NCBI GenBank assembly: GCA_041689995.1 | Contig: JBDNFD010000067.1 | Location: 1-38,355, forward strand | From: DASSWG01 sp041689995 | GTDB taxonomy: Bacteria > Bacteroidota > Bacteroidia > Flavobacteriales > Flavobacteriaceae | Direction: 5' to 3' | Length of the DNA stretch: 38,355 nt | Shown: positions 15,654 to 24,569 of the stretch, piece after piece | Numbering within the stretch: position 1 is the first letter of the stretch | How the letters are laid out: each line of letters starts with the position of its first letter | Notes under the pieces: generated by a model | Database searches by the model: none | The model's input: only the letters and a program-made list of their open reading frames with translations | Told to the model about the DNA's origin: nothing | Position numbers and translations under genes: made by a program

Positions 15654-15932
15654 TCCTCTTTGTAAAAGTTTTTCAAATATAGAAAATGAAACCTGAACCG
15701 CGCGATTGTAAACCGGAATTTTGAAAAAGATAAAACCTACTTCCTTTTAAGTTTTCAAAACCTGCACATATTTCTTGTTCGAAAATTCGTTTTGAATTCC
15801 TTAAGAAAAGATTATCACCAATTTATAATGTCATTTTTGCACTTGTCTTTGAATTTAAGTACATTTCCTAATCTAAAGAAGGGAGGCTTTAACGAAATAT
15901 TCTTGTTGAAATATCCTTAAAATCATTCAGTT
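15654..15932. other. Intergenic region between divergent BatA-like and baeRF genes
   Basis: This 279-base gap separates two divergent genes. It holds the BatA-side -7 box at 15674-15681. On the other side, TACATTTC (15860-15867) is one mismatch from a -7 box and may serve the baeRF gene. I see no conserved small ORF, RNA or repeat here. Confidence 0.55.
15674..15681 (-). promoter_or_regulatory. -7 box before the BatA-like operon
   Basis: The minus strand reads TATATTTG, a match to TAnnTTTG, 20 bases before the ATG at 15653. No clean TTG was found at the expected -33 distance. Confidence 0.45.
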
Positions 15933-17081
15933 ATGTACAATTTACAGAAAGAACAATTTCAGCAACTCGCGAATTTCGACAATTATCCGTGTATTTCTAT
16001 TTTTATGCCGACCAACCGCGCCGGAAAAGATGTGTTGGGGGAAAAAGACAGAATTCAGTTGAAATCTTTATGGAAAAAAGCTACAGAAAAGCTCGAAACC
16101 AAGAATATCGATGCAAAAAAAATCAAGGAATTTAATGCTTCCATAGAAGAAGTATTGAAAGATCATGATTTTTGGAGACATCAACAGGGCGGATTGGTGA
16201 TTTTTGTGGCCAATGATTTTTTCAAAAAAATTGTGGCACCAATTGATTTTGAACCCCAGGCATTCGTTTCCGATCAATTTTATGTAAAACCCCTTCTGCG
16301 CCTACTTGGTTCCAATAATGAATTTTATTTGCTTGCGCTACAAATAGAAAACGTCCGGTTTTTTAAAGCCGATCAACATTCGATCAATGAAATTGAAATA
16401 GATGAACTCACGCCATCTCGTTTGGAAGAACGCGTGGGATTTGATTATGAGGCCAGAACCCGAATGCGTCAAAAATTATCCGGAGGTAAGGCCATAATGC
16501 AAGGTGACGACGCCGCGAATAAAGATAGGAAAAATGAAATTTTGCGATATTTTAATGCCGTGGATGCTGGTTTGCAAACTTTTTTGCACGATGAGAAAAT
16601 CCCTTTGGTTGTGGAATGTCAAGATTATTTATTTCCCATTTATAAAGAAGCCAATTCCTATCAATATCTTTACCCGGAAGTAATGTCGGGAAATCCTCAG
16701 GATTTTGAAAATATTTTTAAACTTCGCGAAAGTGCGAGCCAATTGCTTGAACCTTATTTCAATAAGGAACAAAAAGATAAAATGGTTCAATATGAAGAAC
16801 TTGTGCCAGAGCGAAAGTCTGCCGATATTCAAGAAATTCTTCCGGCAATTTTTGAAGGAAGGGTGGACACTTTGTTCCTTATAGAAAATGAAGATATTTG
16901 GGGGAATTACAATGAAAATATGGCGTCGGTAGAGGTTGATAAAACAAGAAATTCTGGAAATAGATCTCTTTTAAATCTTGCGGCCGTAAAAACCATTTCA
17001 CAAAACGGAAGCGTTTACCTCCTGAAATCCGAAGAGATGCCGGTTCGGAATTCTGAAATAGTTGCAATTTTTAGATATTGA
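15933..17081 (+). CDS. Bacterial eRF1-like (baeRF-type) protein
   Basis: This 382-residue soluble protein has the layout of bacterial/archaeal eRF1-like families: the N-terminal YPCISIFMPTNRAGKDVLGEKDRIQLKSL, then WRHQQGGLVIFVANDFF, the basic loop GGKAIMQGDDAANKDRKNEIL followed by RYFNAVDAGLQTFL, and a C-terminal strand DTLFLIENEDIWG matching the eL30-like domain. The family is proposed from comparative genomics to act on ribosomes, in peptide release or rescue. The eukaryotic GGQ catalytic motif is not obvious. The subfamily (3 or 7) was not decided. The gene stands alone, upstream of an ABC exporter pair. Confidence 0.75.
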   Translation: MYNLQKEQFQQLANFDNYPCISIFMPTNRAGKDVLGEKDRIQLKSLWKKATEKLETKNIDAKKIKEFNASIEEVLKDHDFWRHQQGGLVIFVANDFFKKIVAPIDFEPQAFVSDQFYVKPLLRLLGSNNEFYLLALQIENVRFFKADQHSINEIEIDELTPSRLEERVGFDYEARTRMRQKLSGGKAIMQGDDAANKDRKNEILRYFNAVDAGLQTFLHDEKIPLVVECQDYLFPIYKEANSYQYLYPEVMSGNPQDFENIFKLRESASQLLEPYFNKEQKDKMVQYEELVPERKSADIQEILPAIFEGRVDTLFLIENEDIWGNYNENMASVEVDKTRNSGNRSLLNLAAVKTISQNGSVYLLKSEEMPVRNSEIVAIFRY

Positions 17082-17242
17082 TGCATGAAAAATAAAATTG
17101 TACAAATATATTGGGATGAAACGAAAAATTCAAAAAACAAAAATAAAATTTACTGATAATATAATTTTGAAAAGGTTTTTGTTCCAATCCTTCTTAACCA
17201 TTTCACTTTTTATATCTTTATACCCTTAAATAGTATGATTAT

Positions 17243-18178
17243 ATGGAAAATCTGCTGGTGGCGGAAAACATTACAAAATCATTCGGGAATTTCACGGCAC
17301 TGGACAACGTAACGATCCATATTCCGCAAGGCAGTATTTTTGGGCTGCTAGGACCGAATGGCGCCGGAAAAACTACACTCATTCGCATTATCAATCAGAT
17401 AAGCTTACCGGATAAAGGACGAATTTTGCTCGATGGAAAACCTTTGAAACCCAATGACATTCAGCATATTGGCTATATGCCCGAAGAACGCGGGCTGTAC
17501 AAATCCATGAAAGTCGGGGAACAAGCTTTATACTTGGCCCAACTGAAGGGATTGTCCAAAGCCGATGCGAAATCACGATTGAAATATTGGTTTGAAAAAC
17601 TGCATATCGAATCTTGGTGGAACAAAAAAATCGAAGAACTTTCCAAAGGTATGGCACAAAAAGTTCAATTTGTGGTCACCGTATTGCACCAACCGAAATT
17701 ACTCATTTTCGATGAACCATTTAGCGGTTTTGATCCCGTAAACGCTGCAATCATCAAAGACGAAATACTACAATTGCGCGATGAAGGTGCAACGATTCTT
17801 TTTTCTACCCACAGAATGGAAAGTGTGGAAGAACTATGTGAATATATCGCCTTGTTGGACCGTTCAAAGAAAATCCTTGAAGGCAAAGTTGGCGATATTA
17901 AACGAAAATATAAAACGGACACCTTTCAAGTTGGACTTGAAGTTGGCAATGAAATAATGGCGCGTGAAAAACTGAAATCACTTTTCACCATTTCCGACAC
18001 CAATTTCAACAGCATTCATAACGATCTGAAACTGAACATTCAACTCAATCCCAGCAATTCAGCAAATGATCTTTTGTCGCTGCTAACAAATCTTGGAACC
18101 GTAAACCATTTTGTGGAATTAGTTCCTTCCGTAAATGAAATTTTCATCAAATCCGTTACCCGAAATGCGCAACCTTAA
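17243..18178 (+). CDS. ABC transporter ATP-binding protein (NatA-like)
   Basis: This 311-residue ATPase has Walker A GLLGPNGAGKTT (residues 34-45), a signature-like LSKGMAQKVQF, Walker B LLIFDEPFSGFDP and the switch STHRMESVEEL. The extra C-terminal domain (VGDIKRKYKTDTFQVGLEVG onwards) is typical of ABC-2 family exporter ATPases such as NatA. It powers the permease encoded immediately downstream, whose start overlaps this gene by 14 bases. Substrate is not predictable; sodium efflux is only suggested by NatA resemblance. Confidence 0.93.
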   Translation: MENLLVAENITKSFGNFTALDNVTIHIPQGSIFGLLGPNGAGKTTLIRIINQISLPDKGRILLDGKPLKPNDIQHIGYMPEERGLYKSMKVGEQALYLAQLKGLSKADAKSRLKYWFEKLHIESWWNKKIEELSKGMAQKVQFVVTVLHQPKLLIFDEPFSGFDPVNAAIIKDEILQLRDEGATILFSTHRMESVEELCEYIALLDRSKKILEGKVGDIKRKYKTDTFQVGLEVGNEIMAREKLKSLFTISDTNFNSIHNDLKLNIQLNPSNSANDLLSLLTNLGTVNHFVELVPSVNEIFIKSVTRNAQP

Positions 18179-19466
18179 ACTAATTATAAAAAGGGAATAT
18201 ATAGCGAAAGTTCGAAACAAAACTTTCATTGTTATGACTTTCCTCAGCCCCTTGATAATGGTCGGGATGATAGCGTTGATCGCCTATTTAAGCATATTGA
18301 GCGATGAAGGGCAACAGACTATTGCAGTGCACGACCCAGGAAAAAACGTGGTTGATCTATTGCGTTCCGATGAAAACACGAAATTTATTGACTATTCCAT
18401 GTTTTCCGTGCAAGCCGCGAAAGATTCAGTGGTCGCCAATGAATATGACGGCCTGCTTTCAGTTCCTGTTTCTTATGGAAAAGATATAATGTCTTCCAAC
18501 AATATAGTATTTTTTTCTGATAATTCTCCAGATAATTCTTTATTAGAACAACTTGAAACTACAATTTCCAATAAAATCACGAATGATCGCTTATTAGCCA
18601 GCGGCGTGGATTTGAAGAAAATCAGCGATGCGAAAACGAACGTAACCATTAAAATAGAAAATTTTTCCGGTCAGACAACATCAAAAATTTCCTTGTATAT
18701 AAAGATGTTTTTTGGTGGTGCAATGGGTTATTTACTGATGATGTTCATCATTATTTACGGGAACATGGTTATGCGCAGTGTCATCGAAGAGAAAACGAAC
18801 CGGATTGTGGAGATAATTATTTCTTCGGTTAAACCCATTCAATTAATGTTGGGAAAAATTATTGGCACCAGTTTGGCCGGAATTACCCAGTTTCTGATTT
18901 GGGTGATTTTGGGCGGAATTCTAATGTTCCTGCTTTCGTTTTTCCTTGGCATAAATATGCAGGAAATGCCAGGAGCCCAGCAACAAGCAATGCAAACTGT
19001 TTCAGAAAACGGATTGCAGCAACTTTTTACTGAAATCGCACAAATTCCATTGTTTCAATTGGTCATATATTTTATTGTTTATTTCTTGGGCGGGTATTTT
19101 CTGTACAGCAGTATTTATGCGGCCATTGGAGCCGCAGTCGATAATGAAACAGATACACAGCAATTCATGTTGCCCGTAATTTTGCCGCTAATGTTGGGCA
19201 TTTATGTTGGTTTTTTTGCGGTAATTGAAAATCCTCATGGAACCATTGCCACCATATTTTCCATGATTCCGCTAACATCCCCCGTGGTAATGTTGATGCG
19301 CGTTCCTTTTGGTGTTCCTTGGTGGGAAATAATGATTTCGATTGCAATTCTGCTGCTGAGCATTATGGCAACGGTTTGGTTATCAGCTAAAATTTATCGG
19401 GTTGGGGTTTTAATGTATGGAAAAAAACCCACCTATAAAGAACTTTACAAATGGTTGCGCTACTAA
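18165..19466 (+). CDS. ABC-2 type permease (NatB-like)
   Basis: The 433-residue protein begins MRNLKLIIKREYIAKVRNKTF, an N-terminal cytoplasmic segment typical of ABC-2 permeases. The ATG at 18165 was chosen because the family start begins there. A first membrane helix (IALIAYLSIL region), a large extracytoplasmic loop, then about five helices follow, with the conserved VMRSVIEEKTNRIVEIIISSVKP motif and LMLGKIIGTSLAGITQF. It pairs with the NatA-like ATPase to form an exporter. The gene overlaps the ATPase by 14 bases. Confidence 0.92.
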   Translation: MRNLKLIIKREYIAKVRNKTFIVMTFLSPLIMVGMIALIAYLSILSDEGQQTIAVHDPGKNVVDLLRSDENTKFIDYSMFSVQAAKDSVVANEYDGLLSVPVSYGKDIMSSNNIVFFSDNSPDNSLLEQLETTISNKITNDRLLASGVDLKKISDAKTNVTIKIENFSGQTTSKISLYIKMFFGGAMGYLLMMFIIIYGNMVMRSVIEEKTNRIVEIIISSVKPIQLMLGKIIGTSLAGITQFLIWVILGGILMFLLSFFLGINMQEMPGAQQQAMQTVSENGLQQLFTEIAQIPLFQLVIYFIVYFLGGYFLYSSIYAAIGAAVDNETDTQQFMLPVILPLMLGIYVGFFAVIENPHGTIATIFSMIPLTSPVVMLMRVPFGVPWWEIMISIAILLLSIMATVWLSAKIYRVGVLMYGKKPTYKELYKWLRY

Positions 19467-19560
19467 TTTTTGATGTTTTAATGTTAAATTAATTAAAATC
19501 GAAAAATAGATGCTATAAATTTTTCCTATTTTTCGGAAGAAATACAGCATCTTTAAGACC

Positions 19561-20457
19561 ATGGGGAATAACGGGTATAGGCTATTCTTTTTATTTTTTA
19601 TTTTGGGAACAATGTTCGCACAGGCACAAGAATCCGATTTGTCCACCAAACTTGAATATGACTATTTTCCCCAGGAAAGTTCCGATAATTCATTTCGAAG
19701 GTTTCGTTTTCGTATGAATTATCCCTTCAAATTAGCAGATAGGACGTATTTGATTCCTGGTGTGGAATACAGAAATGTGGAATTGAAATTTGCGGATAAT
19801 GTAGCGTTCCCTGTAGAAGATTTGGAGCGATTTCAATCATTTGCCCTACGGCTGACATACACTTTTGGTTTAAAAAATGATTGGCGTTTCGCCGCTCGGG
19901 GCGGAATTATGCTTGGCTCAAATTTTGCCGGATCGAGCATTATTGCTGACGATATGATTTATACCGGAGGGGTTTATTTCATTAAAGACAGAAGCAAAGA
20001 AGAGGTGGACCTCCCCTGGCGAATTATTTTTGGAATCCGCTATTCAACTAAATCGGGACGGCCTTTTCCCTTGCCAATCGTAAATTATTTTAAAACCATT
20101 AATGAAAATTGGGAATATACATTGGGCGTACCGAGCACAAAACTGACTCATTATTTAAATAAAAAGAATGCCGTGGTTGCTTTTGCCACTTTGGACGGAT
20201 TTTATGCCAATATACAAAAACCAATCCCTATCAGTTTAGATCCGAACGCTAAAAATGCGAGTGATATAACCATGACAGTGGTTTTGGGCGGTTTGGGATA
20301 TGAACATTATTTTACCGATCATTTTTTAATTTTCGGCTATGCCGGTTATACAATTTATAACGATATCCGCTTAAGAAATGATGACAAGGACGATATTTAT
20401 ACCATCAACGATAAAAATTCGTTTTATGGACGTATTGGATTAGAATTTAAATTATAG
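19561..20457 (+). CDS. DUF6268-like outer membrane beta-barrel protein
   Basis: This is a 298-residue protein with a signal peptide (FLFFILGTMFAQAQ, cleavage likely after AQA). The mature part shows repeated amphipathic strands and ends in an aromatic C-terminal strand (FYGRIGLEFKL), typical of outer membrane barrels. Overall text resembles the DUF6268 barrel family of Bacteroidetes. Function is unknown. It lies two bases upstream of the sigma-54 activator, so the two are one operon; 94 bases separate it from the ABC permease. A lipid or envelope sensor role with the regulator is speculation. Confidence 0.8.
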   Translation: MGNNGYRLFFLFFILGTMFAQAQESDLSTKLEYDYFPQESSDNSFRRFRFRMNYPFKLADRTYLIPGVEYRNVELKFADNVAFPVEDLERFQSFALRLTYTFGLKNDWRFAARGGIMLGSNFAGSSIIADDMIYTGGVYFIKDRSKEEVDLPWRIIFGIRYSTKSGRPFPLPIVNYFKTINENWEYTLGVPSTKLTHYLNKKNAVVAFATLDGFYANIQKPIPISLDPNAKNASDITMTVVLGGLGYEHYFTDHFLIFGYAGYTIYNDIRLRNDDKDDIYTINDKNSFYGRIGLEFKL

Positions 20458-20459
20458 AA

Positions 20460-21623
20460 ATGTCAAAAATATTAATTATTGAAGATGAAGCGGCCATTAG
20501 GCGCGTTTTGGTGAAAATACTTTCCGAGGAAAACGACGCCTATATACTTGATGAGGCCGAAGATGGATTGAAAGGAACCACAAAAATTAAAAATGAAGAT
20601 TATGATCTGGTTCTGTGCGATATAAAAATGCCGAAAATGGACGGCATGGAAGTTCTTCAGGCCATAAAAAAAATAAAACCCGAAATTCCCATGGTCATGA
20701 TTTCCGGCCACGGTGATCTTGAAACCGCGGTTAAGGCAATGCGTTTGGGCGCGTTCGACTATATTTCCAAACCACCAGATTTGAACCGATTATTGAATAC
20801 TGTCCGCATTGCTTTGGATAGAAAAGAATTAGTGGTACAAAATACAATGCTCAAAAAGAAGGTGGAGAAAGACCACCAAATGATCGGTGAATCCAAAGTT
20901 TTGGATGAGATAAAGGAAATGATAGAAAAGGTGGCGCCAACCGATGCACGCGTTTTGATTACCGGAAATAATGGTACAGGGAAAGAATTGGTTGCCCATT
21001 GGATCCACGAAAAAAGCGAACGTTCCAAAGGTCCGATGATTGAGGTGAACTGTGCGGCAATTCCTTCTGAACTAATAGAAAGCGAACTTTTTGGCCATGT
21101 AAAAGGTGCTTTTACTTCCGCGAACAAAGACCGAGCTGGAAAATTCGAAACGGCCAATGGCGGGACTCTTTTTCTTGATGAAGTAGGCGATATGAGCCTT
21201 TCCGCACAAGCAAAAGTTTTGCGAGCGTTGCAGGAAAAGAAAATTTCCAGGGTGGGGAGCGACAAAGATATTAGCGTGGATGTCCGGGTAATCGCTGCTA
21301 CCAATAAAGATTTGAAAGCCGAAATAGAAGTTAAAAATTTTAGGGAAGACTTGTACCACCGTCTTGCCGTAATTTTGATCAAAGTGCCTCCATTGAATGA
21401 ACGACGAGATGACATTCCGCTTTTAGTGGAATATTTTTCAAAAAAAATAGCAGAAGAACAAGGCACAAATCCTAAAACCTTTACAAAACCCGCCCTAAAA
21501 CTTCTCCGTGAATATGATTGGACGGGCAATATTCGGGAGCTGAGAAATGTTGTGGAACGTTTGATTATCTTGGGAAGTAAAGAAATAGGGGAGAAGGACG
21601 TGAAATTGTTCGCCAGTAAATAA
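20460..21623 (+). CDS. Sigma-54-dependent response regulator without DNA-binding domain
   Basis: This 387-residue protein has a receiver domain (1-120) with phosphoacceptor Asp54 and Lys104. It also has an AAA+ sigma-54 activation domain with Walker A GNNGTGKE (169-176), the GAFTSA loop (216-221) that contacts sigma-54, Walker B GGTLFLDEVGD and the C-terminal NIRELRNVVERLI. It ends 17 residues after that motif, so the Fis-type helix-turn-helix of NtrC proteins is missing. It should activate sigma-54 RNA polymerase from solution, as some such regulators do. No histidine kinase is next to it. The 5' end lies two bases after the barrel gene. Confidence 0.94.
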   Translation: MSKILIIEDEAAIRRVLVKILSEENDAYILDEAEDGLKGTTKIKNEDYDLVLCDIKMPKMDGMEVLQAIKKIKPEIPMVMISGHGDLETAVKAMRLGAFDYISKPPDLNRLLNTVRIALDRKELVVQNTMLKKKVEKDHQMIGESKVLDEIKEMIEKVAPTDARVLITGNNGTGKELVAHWIHEKSERSKGPMIEVNCAAIPSELIESELFGHVKGAFTSANKDRAGKFETANGGTLFLDEVGDMSLSAQAKVLRALQEKKISRVGSDKDISVDVRVIAATNKDLKAEIEVKNFREDLYHRLAVILIKVPPLNERRDDIPLLVEYFSKKIAEEQGTNPKTFTKPALKLLREYDWTGNIRELRNVVERLIILGSKEIGEKDVKLFASK

Positions 21624-21632
21624 ATAAAAACT

Positions 21633-21659
21633 CCTGCAAGGTTTCGAAAACCTTGTAGG
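21633..21659. repeat. Near-perfect palindrome, possible REP-like element or terminator
   Basis: CCTGCAAGGTTT (21633-21644) and AAACCTTGTAGG (21648-21659) form a 12-pair stem with one G-U pair and a 3-base loop. It sits 10 bases after the response regulator stop. No run of T follows, so it is a poor intrinsic terminator. The core resembles the CCTGCAAGGTTT-type palindromes that I recall as common between genes in Flavobacteria. Confidence 0.65.
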
Positions 21660-21722
21660 TATAAATTGAAATATCCTTTGCACCCTTCTTAAAGGATTTT
21701 GTGATTTAAACATTTATTTCTA

Positions 21723-22274
21723 ATGAGTTATCTTTGTAAATTCGTTTTATTTTTAGTGTTTGGTGTTTTTATCTGTAAAAATTCAACGGCGCAAACACCC
21801 TCCTTTGATTTCGGCCCCGGTGCCGTGGTCAGCGTGGGTTTTCAAGAAGAATGGGCCCTTGATGTTCGCGCCCAATATGGTTCTGGCAAAAAATGGACTT
21901 ATTTGGCTGAATACAACTTGTTTTTCAGAAGAGATGTTACCGCCCAAAATACCGAAACTTTCGGTGAAATTGCTTTAACCGCAAATTACGAATTGTTTAA
22001 AATTAGCGGAATTTCCTTTTCTGGTGGTATAGGTTATACCGTGAACAGTTTCAATATGAACGAACGCGATCCAGACACTTCCAATTTATTTTTTGAAAGT
22101 GGAAGATATAATCATGGAGCTCAATTGAAATTCTTGGGAATATTGCCGTTAGGTGATAGGATCAAACTATTTTCAGATTTGAATTTGAAAAGTTTTGGCC
22201 GGCGTTACGATACGTTTTCGTTCGGATTACTTTACAGCATTCAGGTTGGTCCATCGGAAGAAGGCGGAATATAG
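21723..22274 (+). CDS. Outer membrane beta-barrel protein
   Basis: This 183-residue protein has a signal peptide (FVLFLVFGVFICKNSTAQ) and alternating amphipathic strands (WALDVRAQYG, WTYLAEYNLFFRRDV, IALTANYELFKIS, ISFSGGIGYTVNSF, GAQLKFLGILP, FSFGLLYSIQVG). This is a small eight-stranded-type barrel pattern. Function is unknown. Its 3' end overlaps the convergent GNAT gene by 34 bases. It follows the palindrome after the response regulator, so it may be a separate transcription unit. Confidence 0.75.
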   Translation: MSYLCKFVLFLVFGVFICKNSTAQTPSFDFGPGAVVSVGFQEEWALDVRAQYGSGKKWTYLAEYNLFFRRDVTAQNTETFGEIALTANYELFKISGISFSGGIGYTVNSFNMNERDPDTSNLFFESGRYNHGAQLKFLGILPLGDRIKLFSDLNLKSFGRRYDTFSFGLLYSIQVGPSEEGGI

Positions 22275-22834
22275 CGCATAAACCACATTGTATTTCCATC
22301 TGGGCGATTCCAAGTATGAAAAAGCTCGAAGCCGAATTTCTGATAAACAATCACGTTTCGTTTGGTTCGGGTTTCGGCATATAGCGGCAGATTGGATTCC
22401 TTGGAAAGCCGAAGAAATTCATCTTTCATTTCTTTGCCAACTTGGGTGTCGGCCCCGCGGTGATCTGGAACAATTCCCCAAAACCAGCAATATAAATAAT
22501 CGCCAGATTTTGGACGTTGTGCCTTGATATATTTCTGATTTTTAAGAATACGAAGGGCATTTTTAATCCCGGTTACATTAAAAAGGAGACCAATTTCTTC
22601 AACAATCTCATTCAAAAAGCTACTGTCTTTTCTATTGGTGCGGAACAAAATAGCAATTCCTTTTTGATTCTCCGAAAGTACCAAACCATTTTTCTTTATG
22701 CCCTTTTCAACCATATACCGGGCCAAATAGCGAAAACGTTTATCGCGGTCACCGCCGTTTTTCACAATTTCTTCCGCCGAGGGCGTCTCTTTGAGTATCT
22801 CAGCCACATGACCGATTATTTCTTCTTTTTGCAC
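22241..22834 (-). CDS. GNAT-family N-acetyltransferase-like protein
   Basis: This is a 197-residue protein. YCWFWGIVPDHRGADTQVGKEMKDEFLRLSK carries the GNAT pattern: strand beta-4, then an RxxG/A-like acetyl-CoA loop and helix. It is followed by PLYAETRTKRNVIVYQKFGFELFHTW (beta-5 and the tyrosine-containing end). Substrate is unknown. It is encoded convergently with the barrel protein, overlapping its coding end by 34 bases. Upstream, TATCTTCG near the start is one mismatch from a -7 box. Confidence 0.85.
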   Translation of the reverse strand: MQKEEIIGHVAEILKETPSAEEIVKNGGDRDKRFRYLARYMVEKGIKKNGLVLSENQKGIAILFRTNRKDSSFLNEIVEEIGLLFNVTGIKNALRILKNQKYIKAQRPKSGDYLYCWFWGIVPDHRGADTQVGKEMKDEFLRLSKESNLPLYAETRTKRNVIVYQKFGFELFHTWNRPDGNTMWFMRYIPPSSDGPT

Positions 22835-22965
22835 TCGAATTCAGATTATATTGCGAAGATAAGGAAACTTTCCAGTTCGACGGAACAATTAATTTTTTGG
22901 AATGGTATTTTCTTTCATTAACAAACATTTAGGGTCGCTTTTTTTCGTGATGTCCAGTTTGCAAT

Positions 22966-22973
22966 TATCTTTG
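22966..22973 (+). promoter_or_regulatory. -7 box before the GH3 gene
   Basis: TATCTTTG matches TAnnTTTG and lies 22 bases before the ATG at 22996. No TTG sits exactly at the -33 distance, though a T-rich TTTTTCG is there. Confidence 0.5.
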
Positions 22974-22995
22974 TTTTAATCAATTATACAGAAAT

Positions 22996-24528
22996 ATGCC
23001 GTTAAAAGGAGCAATTATCAAAAGTTTGATCGGGTTTAGGGAAACCATGGTTCCAACCCCGAAACATATTGAAGCACAAAATGAGGTTTTGAAATTTTTG
23101 TTGGAAAAAGCAAAAGACACTGCTTTCGGGAAATTTTATCAATTCGAAACTTTGTTGAAAAGTGAAAACATGCAGCGCGATTTTGCAGAAACCGTTCCTT
23201 TTTTCGATTATAATAAAATCACCGATAATTGGTGGTGCCAAACCCGGAAAGGTGCGGTGGATATCACGTGGCCCGGTAGTCCTTCCTATTTTGCCTTGAG
23301 CTCTGGAACCACTGGGAAAACCAGTAAACGTATTCCCGTAACCGATGAAATGATCGATGCAATCCGCATCGCTGGAATAAAACAAGTCGGGGCACTTTCC
23401 AATTTCGATTTGCCTTCCGAATTTTTTGAAAAGGAAATAATGATGCTCGGGAGTTCAACTAATTTACAAAAAACCGAAGATCATCTGGAAGGTGAAATCA
23501 GTGGAATCAGTGCCAGTAACATTCCATTTTGGTTTGAGAATTATTACAAACCGGGAAAAGAAATTGCGAAAATTGACAATTGGGACGATCGCGTTCAGCA
23601 TATTGCTGAAAATGCCAAAAATTGGGATATTGGCGCTTTGAGCGGAATTCCGTCTTGGATGGAACTGATGTTGAAAAAAGTCATCAACTATCATAAGGTG
23701 CAGAATATTCATGAAATCTGGCCTAATTTACACCTCTATGCTTCTGGTGGCGTGGCATTTCAACCTTATGAAAAAAGTTTTATGTCCTTAATGGGGAAAC
23801 CGATTACTGTTATTGATACCTATTTGGCTTCAGAAGGGTTTATGGCTTTTCAAAACAGGCCCAGCACAAATTCCATGCAATTGATTACCGATAATGGAAT
23901 TTATTTTGAATTTGTACCATTTTTGCCGGAATACATCCGAGCCGACGGTTCCTTGGTCGAAAATGCACCTTCCATAAGCTTGGCAGAAGTTGAATCTGGA
24001 AAGGAATATGTTCTATTGATTAGCACGGTTTCAGGAGCTTGGCGATATTTAATTGGTGATACCATTGAATTTACAGACACTGAAAAAGCAGAAATTAAAA
24101 TTACGGGCCGGACTAAATTTTTCCTCAACGTGGTGGGCGAGCAACTTTCGGTGAACAAAATGAACGATGCGATACAAGAATTGGAAAATGAGTTGGAAAC
24201 CGAAATTCATGAATTTACGCTTTCTGCGGTTAAAACTGATGACGTATTTTATCACAAATGGTATTTGGGAATGAACGGCCCCACCGAAACGGACGAAAAT
24301 CAGATTGCGGCAATTTTGGATGAATTTCTAAAAACGGCGAATAAGAATTATAAAGTGGCGCGTTCAAAAGGATTGGAAGGCGTAAAAGTGAAAGTTGTTC
24401 CCACTGAAATATTTTATGAATGGAGCGCTTTTAACAAGAAGAAAGGCGGACAAGTGAAAATGGAAAAAGTCATGAATACTGAAAAATTTGCCGAGTGGGA
24501 AGATTTCGTAAATAACAGGTTGAATTAA
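22996..24528 (+). CDS. GH3 family acyl-adenylate-forming protein
   Basis: The 510-residue protein belongs to the GH3 branch of the adenylate-forming (ANL-like) superfamily. Plant GH3 enzymes join auxin or jasmonate to amino acids. ATP-binding motifs are visible: SSGTTGKTSK (102-111), YLASEGFMA (276-284), WRYLIGDT (349-356) and TGRTKFF (370-376). The C-terminal domain ends with the conserved-looking FYEWSAFNKKKGGQVKMEKVM. Bacterial GH3 substrates are mostly unknown. The gene has its own promoter and no obvious partner; the downstream gene is convergent. Confidence 0.92.
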   Translation: MPLKGAIIKSLIGFRETMVPTPKHIEAQNEVLKFLLEKAKDTAFGKFYQFETLLKSENMQRDFAETVPFFDYNKITDNWWCQTRKGAVDITWPGSPSYFALSSGTTGKTSKRIPVTDEMIDAIRIAGIKQVGALSNFDLPSEFFEKEIMMLGSSTNLQKTEDHLEGEISGISASNIPFWFENYYKPGKEIAKIDNWDDRVQHIAENAKNWDIGALSGIPSWMELMLKKVINYHKVQNIHEIWPNLHLYASGGVAFQPYEKSFMSLMGKPITVIDTYLASEGFMAFQNRPSTNSMQLITDNGIYFEFVPFLPEYIRADGSLVENAPSISLAEVESGKEYVLLISTVSGAWRYLIGDTIEFTDTEKAEIKITGRTKFFLNVVGEQLSVNKMNDAIQELENELETEIHEFTLSAVKTDDVFYHKWYLGMNGPTETDENQIAAILDEFLKTANKNYKVARSKGLEGVKVKVVPTEIFYEWSAFNKKKGGQVKMEKVMNTEKFAEWEDFVNNRLN

Positions 24529-24569
24529 TGGATATTGAAACCAGATCACGGTTCTCCGAATACTGATTA

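Noticed and set aside
20759..21529. 256-residue minus-strand frame opposite the response regulator
   Set aside because: Low-complexity, serine-rich shadow of the highly conserved AAA+ domain.
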